Positions 7,454 through 16,771 of a stretch of 64,000 nt of DNA are shown here, in pieces (within the stretch, counting starts at the first letter, position 1; every line of letters starts with the position of its first letter). A program made the position numbers and the translations under genes. The stretch covers positions 310,001 to 374,000 of the forward strand of contig NZ_NIHD01000001.1 in the NCBI RefSeq assembly GCF_002806975.1, written 5' to 3'. The notes below the pieces were generated by a model, which had not been told where the DNA came from, made no database searches, and saw nothing but the letters and a program-made list of their open reading frames with translations. This stretch comes from Marinobacter aromaticivorans. Its GTDB lineage: Bacteria; Pseudomonadota; Gammaproteobacteria; Pseudomonadales; Oleiphilaceae.

Positions 7454-9415
7454 ATGACGACACAACTGGCGCAGCAGCGCCATATTGACGCTATTTTAAG
7501 CTATGCAGATAACTCTTCTTCCGTGAACCTGTCGCCGGGGGACGAGCTGATTGGCCGTTCCTGGAAACGCTGTATCGACGAGTACGGACTGGACCCGAGT
7601 CAGCCTCGCAGGGCCCGGATTGTCACCCAGCAAACCCTGCGGGAGCATCAGGACTCGGTGGATGAATTTCTGAATGTGGCCAGGTCAGGTGTTGAACAAC
7701 TCTACTCGAACATCGCCAAGCTCGGGTATGTATTGTTATTGACGGATCATCGCGGGATTACCGTTCAGTATCTTGGGGATCGCAGGCATGACCAGCGCCT
7801 GCGCAAAGCGGGCCTGTATCTGGGCGCGGACTGGAGCGAACAGTATGCGGGAACCTGTGCAGTAGGCACCTGTATTCAGGAACAGCAGGCCCTGACGTGT
7901 CATCGGGTAGACCATTTCGATGCAACCCACATCAATCTGACCTGCACATCAGCACCCATCCTTGACCCAATGGGCAATCTTCTGGCGGTTCTGGATATTT
8001 CTGCTCTGGATTCGCCCAATGCGCGCAACAGTCAGACATTCGCGTTGCACCTAACCCAACTCTATGCCCGGATGATCGAGGATGCCTATTTCCTGCGCCG
8101 TTATCGAAAACAGGTAATTTTCCGGTGTGACGCTTCCCGGGAGTTCGTCCAGGTTAATGGCCAGTACCTGTTTGCCATTGATGAGGAAGGCCGTGTGGAA
8201 GCAGCCAATACAGCCGGACGCTCGCTTATGCTGAGCCCGGGCTCCGACAACGGCATCGAGCCCCGTCCTGACCTGACCAGCCTGTTTGAGTGTGAACTCC
8301 GGGATATCTGGAGCATACCCTATGATCATGATGACCAGATTAAAGCGTTCCGGCACTCTACCAGCGGGCGCACTTTTTTTGCCGCTCTGATTCAGCCCAG
8401 GGTCCGATTGCCTGCAACCTCAACAAAGGCGGCCCTTGCGGCTGAAGAGCATGTACCTCAGTTGGACGCCTTGGCGGCGGATGATCCTGTCATGCGGCGT
8501 ACACTTGGGCTTGCGAAACGTCTTCGCAACAAGGATGTCGGGTTGCTTATTCTGGGTGAAACCGGCACCGGCAAAGAGGTTCTGGCGAGGGCAATCCACG
8601 CGGCTAGTCATCGGTCCCGGAGGGCGTTTGTGGCGGTAAACTGCGCGGCTATTCCTGAATCGCTGATTGAGAGCGAGCTTTTCGGCTATGTTAGCGGTGC
8701 GTTCACCGGTGCCCGCACCCGTGGCATGCGCGGACTGATTCAGCAGGCCGATGGCGGTACCTTATTTCTGGACGAAATCGGGGATATGCCCTTCCAGTTG
8801 CAAACCCGCTTGTTGCGAGTGCTGGCAGAGGGGGAAATTCTGCCTGTTGGCTCTGATAGCCCAGTGAAAGTGAATTGTCGCGTGATGGCTGCTACCCATC
8901 AGGATCTCGGCCAATTAATAGAACAAGGCAGTTTTCGTGCAGATCTGTATTATCGGCTTAATGGCGCTACCCTGCGCCTGCCATCTCTGAGCCAGAGAGC
9001 GGATCGACAGCACGTGATTAAGCAGGTGCTCGCAAACCGGATTGAACAGGACGGCCTCCCGGCCGTCCGTATACGGGCCGATGCTATGAGTGCCTTGCTT
9101 GCCTATAGCTGGCCGGGCAATATCCGCCAGCTGGATAACGCACTGGCGTTCGCCGAGGCTACATGCGACAACGGGGAAATCACCGTTAATGATCTGCCCG
9201 AGGAATGCCTGTGTGAACAGGTGCTATCGGTGGTGGAAGCCGATGATGACAGTGATGATGCCAGTCCGCTGCTGGAAGCTTTGATGGAGCATCAGTGGAA
9301 TGTCTCCGAGGTGGCCCGTTTCTATGGGGTATCCCGGCCAACGATCTATCGTTGGATGCAGCATCAGGGGATTCAGCATGCCAGGTTTTTGGGGAAGCCA
9401 AAAAAGGAGCGGTAG
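7454..9415 (+). CDS. Sigma-54-dependent activator, AcoR type (GAF-AAA+-Fis)
   Basis: The protein is 653 residues from the ATG at 7454, preceded by GCAGGAG; a TTG 18 bp upstream is less likely. A GAF-like sensor occupies about residues 75-200. The AAA+ domain has Walker A GETGTGKE (about 368), the sigma-54 contact loop GAFTGA (about 415) and Walker B GTLFLDEIGD (about 435). The C-terminal Fis-type helix-turn-helix reads NVSEVARFYGVSRPTIYRWM. Members respond to small ligands and activate RpoN promoters. Divergent placement and the enhancer pair between the two genes point to the flavin monooxygenase as target. The unknown gene 9422-10195 follows after 6 bp. Confidence 0.92.
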   Translation: MTTQLAQQRHIDAILSYADNSSSVNLSPGDELIGRSWKRCIDEYGLDPSQPRRARIVTQQTLREHQDSVDEFLNVARSGVEQLYSNIAKLGYVLLLTDHRGITVQYLGDRRHDQRLRKAGLYLGADWSEQYAGTCAVGTCIQEQQALTCHRVDHFDATHINLTCTSAPILDPMGNLLAVLDISALDSPNARNSQTFALHLTQLYARMIEDAYFLRRYRKQVIFRCDASREFVQVNGQYLFAIDEEGRVEAANTAGRSLMLSPGSDNGIEPRPDLTSLFECELRDIWSIPYDHDDQIKAFRHSTSGRTFFAALIQPRVRLPATSTKAALAAEEHVPQLDALAADDPVMRRTLGLAKRLRNKDVGLLILGETGTGKEVLARAIHAASHRSRRAFVAVNCAAIPESLIESELFGYVSGAFTGARTRGMRGLIQQADGGTLFLDEIGDMPFQLQTRLLRVLAEGEILPVGSDSPVKVNCRVMAATHQDLGQLIEQGSFRADLYYRLNGATLRLPSLSQRADRQHVIKQVLANRIEQDGLPAVRIRADAMSALLAYSWPGNIRQLDNALAFAEATCDNGEITVNDLPEECLCEQVLSVVEADDDSDDASPLLEALMEHQWNVSEVARFYGVSRPTIYRWMQHQGIQHARFLGKPKKER

Positions 9416-9421
9416 TCAGAC

Positions 9422-10195
9422 ATGCCAATATCAGAAGGCGCGCAACATTACGTCCTTATGCTGATTCCCAGCCTTTTGCAGGACATCGAGAAGCTGGGGC
9501 TGCGCCGGATTATCCGGACCTCTGAATTTTCGGAGCAGGAGGTGACGGCTCTTTACTTCGAGTTTGTGTCAATCAACCGCGTTCTGCCAGACAACCCCCG
9601 GTTGATTGAACCCGCCATTTGGCAGCATCTGCTCCATTGTGTGCAGGTGATGAGTTCGCTGGTGAATCTGGCGACCATTGAGGATCTTGAGCGGGCCCGC
9701 GAAACCGCGATCCGCCGGTATCTTCCCCATGCAAAAGAGAGCCTGAAAAACGAGTTTGAGCAGATGCGCAGTGAAGGGAAGGTGGACTTCCGGCTTGCGG
9801 GCATCCTGCGCCAGGGTGATTTACCGGAGAACTCAGGGCAGGTGTGTATGGAGGCTATCCGGCGTGAGCGGGAACAGCGCGTGGAATCCATCAAGTGCCT
9901 TGGGACCGAGCATCTAACCAACCACGAAGCCTTCATTGTGGAGTCTGCCAGGGCGTACGTTATGTCTCAGATTCACGACGCACCGGAGAATTTCAGCATT
10001 CTTGACCTGGTTATCCGCCTTCTGGATCTCCTGCGCCTGGTGCTGGTTCTGGAATCCCGTTCACCCGGCGGGGCAATCGCAGTATCCTCAAACTTTACGG
10101 TGGAAAACATTGTGCTGGGTATCGGCAATGCCATGTTCCGCAGCGAATTAGGCTTGCACGTTTCGTCTCTGGGCCTGGCCAGGGTTAACAAATAG
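9422..10195 (+). CDS. Conserved hypothetical protein downstream of the AcoR-type regulator
   Basis: I do not recognise this 257-residue protein. It looks like an all-helical soluble protein: there is no signal peptide, and two amphipathic-hydrophobic stretches stand out (near VLMLIPSLLQDIEKL and DLVIRLLDLLRLVLVLE). It starts 6 bp after the activator stop, so it is probably translationally coupled to it. Its stop lies 6 bp from the end of the convergent Lrp gene. A role linked to the activator or to the monooxygenase is only suggested by position. Confidence 0.7.
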   Translation: MPISEGAQHYVLMLIPSLLQDIEKLGLRRIIRTSEFSEQEVTALYFEFVSINRVLPDNPRLIEPAIWQHLLHCVQVMSSLVNLATIEDLERARETAIRRYLPHAKESLKNEFEQMRSEGKVDFRLAGILRQGDLPENSGQVCMEAIRREREQRVESIKCLGTEHLTNHEAFIVESARAYVMSQIHDAPENFSILDLVIRLLDLLRLVLVLESRSPGGAIAVSSNFTVENIVLGIGNAMFRSELGLHVSSLGLARVNK

Positions 10196-10201
10196 GCCCG
10201 C

Positions 10202-10654
10202 TCAAAGCCCCGTATCCTTTACATTTTCCATCACCACAAATGTACTGGTTTGCAGCACATGGGGCAGGGCGGAAATCTGCTCGCCCAACACCTGTCGGTA
10301 CTCCGCCATATTACGGGTTCGTACTTTCATCAGATAATCAAAATTGGCGGCAATCATGTGGCATTGCTCAACAGCTGCAATCTGCTTGACGGCTGCGTTA
10401 AACGCCTTCAGTGCTTCGCTGCTGGTGTCGTTCAACGTAATCTGGGCGAAGGCGATATGGCTCTGCCCCAGCTTGGTTTGGTTAACTAGTACTGTGTAGC
10501 CGGTAATAAAACCCCGTTCTTCAAGCCGGCGCATCCGCACCTGGCACGGGGTTTTGGATAAACCCACTCTTGAGGCAAGTTCGGTAACGGTAATCCGCGC
10601 ATTCTTTTGCAGTTCTCGGATAATGGAGTGATCGATTCGATCCAGTTCGCTCAT
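10202..10654 (-). CDS. Lrp/AsnC-family regulator, probable activator of putA
   Basis: A 150-residue Lrp protein starting at ATG 10654 (MSELDRIDHSIIRELQ). The longer upstream frame is non-coding in character. The N-terminal helix-turn-helix includes ITVTELASRVGLSKTPCQVRMRRLEERG, given here only as a position (about residues 20-48), and the C-terminal RAM ligand-binding domain follows. It is divergent from putA across 284 bp. In other proteobacteria whose PutA lacks a DNA-binding domain, a divergent Lrp protein (PutR/BkdR-like) activates putA in response to proline. The same role is inferred here. Confidence 0.88.
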   Translation of the reverse strand: MSELDRIDHSIIRELQKNARITVTELASRVGLSKTPCQVRMRRLEERGFITGYTVLVNQTKLGQSHIAFAQITLNDTSSEALKAFNAAVKQIAAVEQCHMIAANFDYLMKVRTRNMAEYRQVLGEQISALPHVLQTSTFVVMENVKDTGL

Positions 10655-10844
10655 GTTGTTCTGTTCCTCACAACGCGTAAAAGCACTACTTTTGGGCAAG
10701 TCATGGCCATGGGCACTATGCTGTAGGCTATGAGTGCCTGATGCCACACGGGCCTGACGCTGCTTTGGCCTGGTGGTTAAAGGCGTTTTGGCTGAAATGG
10801 TATTCAATACAGGGAAATTAGTGCATTTGCTCCAGTTAATAAAG

Positions 10845-10866
10845 CCGGAATGGTAAGTCATTCCGG
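10845..10866. promoter_or_regulatory. Inverted repeat upstream of putA, candidate operator
   Basis: CCGGAATG, a 6-base spacer, then CATTCCGG: a perfect 8-bp dyad 73 bp before the putA start, inside the divergent intergenic region. It could be the site for the neighbouring Lrp protein or for another regulator. There is no experimental support. Confidence 0.45.
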
Positions 10867-10938
10867 ATCTTACAGTGAAACAGTCTTTGCTGTTGTCGGT
10901 AGAATGCGGGAAAGACAAACAACTGAGAGGTTACAGCT

Positions 10939-13900
10939 ATGAGATCGCAGCAATCAGTGACTCCCGATCTTGCCAGCAGTCGGCAGGCAATTCGCGATTA
11001 CTATCTCGAAGACGAGTACAAAGTGATCCACGAGATGATTGCTGACGCTCAGTTTTCCGGCGCAGAACGTGCAGCGATTTCTGCACGTGCCGCTGATCTG
11101 GTTCGCAGTGTCCGTGCCAATGCGAAATCCACCATTATGGAGAAATTCCTTGCGGAATACGGCCTGACTACCAAAGAGGGTGTAGCGCTGATGTGCCTGG
11201 CGGAGGCATTGCTTCGGGTGCCTGATAACACCACCATTCACGCGCTGATTGAAGACAAGATCACTTCAGGTAACTGGGGAGCCCACGTAGGCAAAGCCTC
11301 GTCCACGTTTATCAACTCCACCACCGTTGCATTGCTGATGACCAGCAACCTGCTCAAGGATTCCGAGCGCCAGTCAGTCGGCGAGACACTGCGCAAGCTG
11401 GTCAAACGCCTTGGCGAGCCGGTTGTTCGTACCGTTGCCGGCCAGGCCATGAAGGAAATGGGCCGCCAGTTTGTTCTCGGCCGTGATATTGAAGAGGCCC
11501 AGAGCGAAGCCAAAGCCTATATGGCGAAGGGGTACACTTACTCCTACGATATGCTTGGCGAGGCCGCGCGTACCGACGCCGACGCCCGGCGTTATTATGA
11601 GTCTTACTCCAATGCTATCGATAACATTGCCAAAAACTGCAAAGGTGATGTGCGCAAAAACCCCGGCATTTCCGTCAAGCTTTCTGCGCTGCTGGCACGC
11701 TATGAGTATGGCCAGAAAGAAAGGGTCATGGCCGAGCTGATGCCTCGCGCTCTGGAACTGGCGAAAAAAGCAGCGGCCGCCAACATGGGTTTCAACATCG
11801 ATGCCGAGGAACAGGACCGACTCGATCTTTCGCTTGATGTTATCGAAGCCATTCTGTCTGACCCGACCCTGGCAAACTGGGATGGTTTTGGTGTTGTGGT
11901 ACAGGCTTTTGGCAGGCGCGCCTCCCAAAAACTTGACTGGCTATATGCTCTTTCTGAAAAGCTGGATCGCCGGATTATGGTCCGTCTGGTCAAGGGTGCT
12001 TACTGGGATGCAGAAATCAAGCGCGCCCAGGTAATGGGCCTGAGCGACTTCCCGGTTTTCACACGCAAGGCGTGCAGTGATGTTGCCTACCTTTCATGCG
12101 CGAAAAAGCTGGTGGGTATGAGCGACCGCATATACTCACAGTTTGCCACCCATAACGCACATTCCGTATCGGCTGTCCTTGAAATGGCCAAAACCGCCGG
12201 CCTGGAGAATTATGAGTTCCAGCGCCTGCATGGTATGGGTGAATCGCTGCACGATCAGGTCCTCAGGGAGAGCGGTGTTCCCTGCAGGATTTATGCGCCC
12301 GTGGGCAAGCACAGCGATCTGCTGGCTTACCTTGTGCGCCGCTTGCTCGAGAACGGTGCCAACAGTTCCTTTGTCAATCAGATTGTGGACACCAGCATTA
12401 CCCCCGAGGAGATCGCCAAAGATCCCATCGAAACGGTTAAGGAGCTGGGTGAAAACCTTTCCAGCAAAGTGATTGTGCGCCCTGCGAACCTGTTTGGCAG
12501 CCAGCGTCGCAACTCCAGGGGTTGGGATATTACTGACCCGGTTACGGTTGCCCGCATTAACGAAGGCCGCGGGGCGTTCCGTAGCCATACCTGGACCGGG
12601 GGCCCGCTTATCGCTGCGGAAAATATTGCCGGTACAGAAGTATTGGACGTGAAAAACCCGGCCAATCCGGACGATCTGGTGGGGTACATTACCCAGGCCA
12701 ACGAAGCCGATGTGGATGCCGCCATTACCGCTGCCCGGCAAGGTTTCACAAGCTGGTCCACGCTGCCGGCGGAAGACCGGGCGGCCTGCGTTCGCAGGGT
12801 GGGTGATCTGCTGGAAGAGAACGCCCACGAGTTGTTCGCACTGACTACCCGTGAAGCCGGCAAATCCCTGCTGGACGCCATTGCTGAAATTCGGGAGGCT
12901 GTGGATTTTTCCCAGTACTACGCCAACGAAGGTGTGCGCTATAAAGACAGCGGAGAGGCGCGGGGCGTTATTTGCTGTATCTCGCCCTGGAATTTTCCCC
13001 TGGCTATTTTCGCGGGGCAGATCCTGGCAAACCTGGCGGCTGGCAATGTTGTTGTGGCTAAGCCGGCAGAGCAGACATCGCTGTTGGCGGTTCGCGCGGT
13101 TGAGCTGATGTACGAAGCCGGCATTCCCAGAGACGCAGTCCAGCTTCTGCCCGGTTCCGGTGCGACTGTGGGTACGGCACTCACGTCTGATTCCCGTGTC
13201 GCCGGTGTGTGCTTTACCGGCTCTACCGCAACGGCCCAGCGCATCAACAAGGTCATGGCGGAAAACATGGCCCCGGATGCGCCGCTGGTGGCGGAAACCG
13301 GTGGCCTCAATGCCATGATTGTGGATTCCACGGCCCTGCCGGAGCAGGTGGTGCGTGATGTATTGGCGTCGTCGTTCCAGAGTGCCGGGCAGCGGTGTTC
13401 GGCCCTGCGCATGCTGTATGTACAGAGAGATATAGCCGATCACCTGCTGGAAATGCTCTACGGGGCCATGGAAGAGCTGGGTATCGGCGATCCCTGGGCC
13501 CTGTCTACCGATGTGGGGCCGGTTATTGATGAGGCCGCCCGCAAGAAGATTGTGGATCACTGCGACAAGTTTGAGCGGGACGGCCGCTTGCTTAAAAAGC
13601 TTCCGGTGCCGGACACCGGCCTGTTTGTCTCTCCTGCTGTGCTCAGGGTGAGCGGGATCGAAGAGATGGAAGAGGAGATTTTTGGGCCGGTACTGCATGT
13701 GGCAACTTTCGAAGCCAAGGACATCGACAAGGTTGTTGATGCGGTAAACGCCAAGGGCTATGGCCTGACGTTTGGTATCCACAGCCGGGTTGATAACCGT
13801 GTTGACCAGATTGCCAGCCGCATCAAGGTTGGCAATACCTATGTTAACCGCAACCAGATTGGCGCAATCGTGGGCTCCCAGCCCTTTGGTGGCGAGGGTC

Positions 13901-14571
13901 TTTCCGGTACCGGTCCCAAGGCAGGCGGCCCACAATACGTTCGCCGCTTCCTGAAAGGTGCCACTGTTGAGCGCCCGGCGGAAGCAGGCGGTAAAACCAT
14001 TGATAGCAAGAAGCTGGAAGGGCTGATCGGTAAGCTGGGCAAGCTTGCAGTGCCTGCGCCGAAAGCCAGGGTTGAGGCGTTGGAGCCGGTTTTCGGTAAG
14101 GTGCCTGAACCGCTGGATGCCCACTCTGAAGAACTGCCGGGACCAACCGGCGAGCTTAACCGGCTTTCCAACTACCCTCGTGGCGTTGTTGTTTGCCTGG
14201 GGCCAGACAAGGAAACAGCCCTGGCCCAGTCTGCTGTGGCGTTGTCACAGGGCAACAAGGTGGTGGTGATTGCACCGGGTGTTGAAGGCACCGTGAGCCG
14301 TGCAGCGCAGGCAGGCCTGCCAATTGTGGCGGTGGATGGCCACCTTGATCCGGAAGCACTGGCGAGTGCCAATGGGTTTGAGGCAGTTGTAAGCTGTGCC
14401 GAGCAGTCACTCCTGCGTAAGTACCGGCTGGCTCTGGCCAGGCGTGACGGGGCGCTTTTGCCACTGGTTACCGAGCATACGCTTGATCAGCGTTTCGTTA
14501 TTGAGCGCCATCTCTGCGTTGACACCACTGCTGCGGGTGGCAATGCCAGCCTGATCGCGGCAGCCGAATAA
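10939..14571 (+). CDS. putA: Bifunctional proline dehydrogenase / delta-1-pyrroline-5-carboxylate dehydrogenase PutA
   Basis: This 1210-residue protein oxidises proline to glutamate in two steps. The PRODH barrel shows ISVKLSALL (about 244), MVRLVKGAYWDAEIKRAQ (about 347) and the FAD/substrate segment LAYLVRRLLENGANSS (about 462). The aldehyde dehydrogenase half has ETGGLNAMIV with the catalytic Glu and SAGQRCSALRM with catalytic Cys820. A C-terminal ALDH-superfamily-like domain follows. The N-terminus lacks the ribbon-helix-helix DNA-binding domain of E. coli PutA, so it cannot repress its own gene in that way. Control is probably by the divergent Lrp protein. The start ATG follows GAGAGG. 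Confidence 0.97.
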   Translation: MRSQQSVTPDLASSRQAIRDYYLEDEYKVIHEMIADAQFSGAERAAISARAADLVRSVRANAKSTIMEKFLAEYGLTTKEGVALMCLAEALLRVPDNTTIHALIEDKITSGNWGAHVGKASSTFINSTTVALLMTSNLLKDSERQSVGETLRKLVKRLGEPVVRTVAGQAMKEMGRQFVLGRDIEEAQSEAKAYMAKGYTYSYDMLGEAARTDADARRYYESYSNAIDNIAKNCKGDVRKNPGISVKLSALLARYEYGQKERVMAELMPRALELAKKAAAANMGFNIDAEEQDRLDLSLDVIEAILSDPTLANWDGFGVVVQAFGRRASQKLDWLYALSEKLDRRIMVRLVKGAYWDAEIKRAQVMGLSDFPVFTRKACSDVAYLSCAKKLVGMSDRIYSQFATHNAHSVSAVLEMAKTAGLENYEFQRLHGMGESLHDQVLRESGVPCRIYAPVGKHSDLLAYLVRRLLENGANSSFVNQIVDTSITPEEIAKDPIETVKELGENLSSKVIVRPANLFGSQRRNSRGWDITDPVTVARINEGRGAFRSHTWTGGPLIAAENIAGTEVLDVKNPANPDDLVGYITQANEADVDAAITAARQGFTSWSTLPAEDRAACVRRVGDLLEENAHELFALTTREAGKSLLDAIAEIREAVDFSQYYANEGVRYKDSGEARGVICCISPWNFPLAIFAGQILANLAAGNVVVAKPAEQTSLLAVRAVELMYEAGIPRDAVQLLPGSGATVGTALTSDSRVAGVCFTGSTATAQRINKVMAENMAPDAPLVAETGGLNAMIVDSTALPEQVVRDVLASSFQSAGQRCSALRMLYVQRDIADHLLEMLYGAMEELGIGDPWALSTDVGPVIDEAARKKIVDHCDKFERDGRLLKKLPVPDTGLFVSPAVLRVSGIEEMEEEIFGPVLHVATFEAKDIDKVVDAVNAKGYGLTFGIHSRVDNRVDQIASRIKVGNTYVNRNQIGAIVGSQPFGGEGLSGTGPKAGGPQYVRRFLKGATVERPAEAGGKTIDSKKLEGLIGKLGKLAVPAPKARVEALEPVFGKVPEPLDAHSEELPGPTGELNRLSNYPRGVVVCLGPDKETALAQSAVALSQGNKVVVIAPGVEGTVSRAAQAGLPIVAVDGHLDPEALASANGFEAVVSCAEQSLLRKYRLALARRDGALLPLVTEHTLDQRFVIERHLCVDTTAAGGNASLIAAAE

Positions 14572-14587
14572 GCAAGGTGTCTGGGCG

Positions 14588-14611
14588 GGCCGACCTGGGG
14601 ACGGGTCGGCC
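14588..14611. terminator. Hairpin between putA and the convergent transglycosylase
   Basis: GGCCGACC and GGTCGGCC with an 8-base loop form a GC-rich hairpin just after putA. There is no T run on either side, so it may not be a true intrinsic terminator; it may be Rho-assisted or act as a 3' end stabiliser. Confidence 0.45.
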
Positions 14612-14621
14612 GGTTCGTGAA

Positions 14622-15320
14622 TCAGTTGCTGGCGTAGCGCTCGCGGAGTATGCCAACCCGCTCTACGTAAGCCTTTGTTTCAGCATAAGGCGGAATGCCG
14701 CCGTAGCGGCTTACGGCACCAGGGCCAGCATTATAGGCTGCGGTTGCGAGCCGGGTATCGCCTTTGAAGCGTTGCAGCATTCTGGCCAGGTAAGTGACGC
14801 CACCGCGGATATTGTCTGCCGCCACCATGGCATTCTTGACCCCCACTTCCAGCGCCGTTCCCGGCATTAGCTGCATTAACCCCTGCGCACCCACCGGGGA
14901 CAGCGCCTTTTCGTTGAATGCCGATTCGGCATGAATAACAGCACGAACCAGCGCAGGGTCAACATCATGCTCCTGCGCCGCGGCTTTGATCTCTGTTTCA
15001 TAGCGCCCGGAGAACAGGGGCGTTGTGCGCCAGTCAACCTGGGAGTCCGGGTCGCAGGCGTAGCAGTGGAAGCTGATAACCTCGAAATCCGCAGCGGAAG
15101 GCTGGGTTCCGCTGTAGGCCACAATGCCATTGTCGTCCCTGTAACGGAATACGGTCTCGTTTTTGCTGGACACCCTCCCGGGGTTGTTGCTTTTCACGTT
15201 GGTAAATTCAATCCGGCCATCAGGGTGCTCAATGCGCTTGATGCTGTCTGCCGCAGCCGGTACGGAAAGCCAGATCAACGCAGTAAGTATGGGCAGAGCG
15301 AGTTGTCGGGGGCTTGTCAT
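14622..15320 (-). CDS. Lytic transglycosylase, SLT family, periplasmic
   Basis: This 232-residue protein has a Sec signal peptide (LALPILTALIWLSVPAAADS). A short DUF4124-like beta region follows, then a C-terminal Slt domain: catalytic Glu in VIHAESAFNEKALSPVGAQG, then GLMQLMPGTA, and AAYNAGPGAV. It should cleave peptidoglycan with formation of 1,6-anhydroMurNAc ends. Length and domain order match small Slt-like proteins of gammaproteobacteria. It stands alone and is convergent with putA. Confidence 0.9.
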   Translation of the reverse strand: MTSPRQLALPILTALIWLSVPAAADSIKRIEHPDGRIEFTNVKSNNPGRVSSKNETVFRYRDDNGIVAYSGTQPSAADFEVISFHCYACDPDSQVDWRTTPLFSGRYETEIKAAAQEHDVDPALVRAVIHAESAFNEKALSPVGAQGLMQLMPGTALEVGVKNAMVAADNIRGGVTYLARMLQRFKGDTRLATAAYNAGPGAVSRYGGIPPYAETKAYVERVGILRERYASN

Positions 15321-15483
15321 TAGCTACTCACGGAACGCGCAACAATCAGACATCATAACAGCCTGTCAGGGTGAAACAGGCCTGGCACTGATTATAGGGC
15401 GTTACCGCGTAGAAGTGATATTACGTCTTGTCGGTAAAATGTTACCGGGAGGGCAAGCAAGGGGTGTGAAGGATGAAAGCACA

Positions 15484-15510
15484 GCCCGGGTTTACTGCAT
15501 GTACCCGGGC
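15484..15510. terminator. GC-rich hairpin downstream of the DUF1328 gene
   Basis: GCCCGGGT and ACCCGGGC with an 11-base loop form a hairpin 30 bp after the DUF1328 stop codon (minus strand). No U tract follows, so termination is likely but not certain. Confidence 0.4.
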
Positions 15511-15539
15511 CGAAACCTTGATCGGTTGCGTCCTGAACG

Positions 15540-15716
15540 CTAGATTTTCGGCCCCCGTCCGCGTACTGCGTTGGCCACCAGAGAAATTACCAGCAGAACG
15601 AGAAAGATAAAGAACAGTACTTTGGCGATACCTGCAGCCGTACCGGCAATACCCCCGAAACCGAGAACACCGGCAATGATGGCGATAATGAGACAAATGA
15701 CAGCCCAATAAAGCAT
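15540..15716 (-). CDS. DUF1328 small membrane protein (YtjA family)
   Basis: A 58-residue protein, starting [20 protein letters not shown] and ending [10 protein letters not shown]. It has two hydrophobic segments separated by a glycine/alanine-rich turn ([12 protein letters not shown]), the hallmark of the YtjA/DUF1328 family. A ribosome-binding site (AAGAAGGAACG) lies just upstream. The function is unknown; family members in enterics are reported as stress-associated membrane proteins. It is easily missed because of its size. Confidence 0.9.
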   Translation of the reverse strand: MLYWAVICLIIAIIAGVLGFGGIAGTAAGIAKVLFFIFLVLLVISLVANAVRGRGPKI

Positions 15717-15965
15717 AGTCGTTCCTTCTTGTCAGGGTTCACTTTAAAAGTGGCACAGGTAGCTGGAATGCACAAATACCGTGCCTGCTGTAAGCCCCCT
15801 GCAAACAGTTATTGTCTGTTTTGGGATTTTTTAAGCGTCTGTTTTTGTTGATGTAAGCGGGTTTTATTGACGTTTGGTTACGTTTTCATAAGGCAAGTTG
15901 AAAGACGGGATGTTGTTATGATGGTGCTACTGCTACTCTTTACCAATATAGTGCAGGAGTAATTT

Positions 15966-16442
15966 ATGAACCCGAAACATCTGATCTGTGCCCTGTTTTT
16001 TGCCACGCTGAGCGCCGCTACTTTGCCAGTCCACGCCGAAACCGAAGACTCCTCGGTGGATAAGCTCAAGCAGGAAACCCGGGAACTTGGTGAGGCACTG
16101 CAGGAGTACAGTGCCGATCAAAAAGACCAGGCCGAGGATGCCATTGACGAAATGCTCTCAGCCCTCGACAAGCGCATTGCCGAGCTGGAAAAGGAGCTTG
16201 CGGAGAACTGGAATAGCATGAACAACAAAGCGCGGGAGCGCGCCCAGGACAGCCTGGCATCTCTGCGCGAGCAGCGCGAACATGTACAGGACTGGTACAA
16301 CGAATTGAAAGCCAGTTCGGCGTCGGCATGGGAGAGGGCCAAAAAAGGCTTTGCAGATGCCTACGAGGCATTTTCCGAGCAGTGGAATGAAACCGAGAGG
16401 GATCTGACCCTCGATCAGGAAAAGAAATCCAAAAGTATCTGA
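15966..16442 (+). CDS. Periplasmic coiled-coil protein, unknown function
   Basis: A 158-residue protein with a clear signal peptide (LICALFFATLSAATLPVHA), starting at ATG after GCAGGAG. The mature part is highly charged and helical (KQETRELGEALQEYS, LDKRIAELEKELAENW), so it should form a long coiled coil or helical bundle, rather like ApoE/apolipoprotein-type or LEA-like periplasmic proteins. I do not recognise a named family. The next gene (TIGR02647 type) follows after 27 bp on the same strand. Confidence 0.75.
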   Translation: MNPKHLICALFFATLSAATLPVHAETEDSSVDKLKQETRELGEALQEYSADQKDQAEDAIDEMLSALDKRIAELEKELAENWNSMNNKARERAQDSLASLREQREHVQDWYNELKASSASAWERAKKGFADAYEAFSEQWNETERDLTLDQEKKSKSI

Positions 16443-16469
16443 CCACCAAAACCAGAAACAGGAAACACC

Positions 16470-16706
16470 ATGCCATTTTCTTCAGATCATATTGCAGAGC
16501 TCAATCTGCTGGCTCAGTTTGAGTCCTCTTCGGGCCAGGCGGGTATAAAAGTACACCGGCATGATGCGGCTCCCGAGACTGTTCAAGCCGCAGAGCGCCT
16601 TTTTGCCAAGGGCCTGATTACCCAGAATGATGGCGGCTACCTTACACCCCTTGGCAGTGAGGCTGTGGAGCTGACCCAAAAATTGCAATCCATACTCACT
16701 ACATAG
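16470..16706 (+). CDS. TIGR02647-like small conserved protein
   Basis: A 78-residue protein after an AGGAAA ribosome-binding site. The start MPFSSDHIAELNLLAQF and the C-terminal LITQNDGGYLTPLGSEAVEL match my memory of the TIGR02647 family, small winged-helix-like proteins of pseudomonads and relatives. The C-terminal half reads like a DNA-binding wing (GLxTxxDGGYLTxxG). Function is unknown. Family assignment is from memory. Confidence 0.75.
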   Translation: MPFSSDHIAELNLLAQFESSSGQAGIKVHRHDAAPETVQAAERLFAKGLITQNDGGYLTPLGSEAVELTQKLQSILTT

Positions 16707-16771
16707 TTACCTGCCCGGTCTGGTTCCCTGCGCCAGCTGAGTTCCCGGTGACCTGACTCCGGCAGCCGTTT

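Noticed and set aside
12136..14124. 662-codon minus-strand frame opposite putA
   Set aside because: Shadow of the putA coding strand: the GC-rich codon bias opens the antisense frame, and the product shows no family motif.
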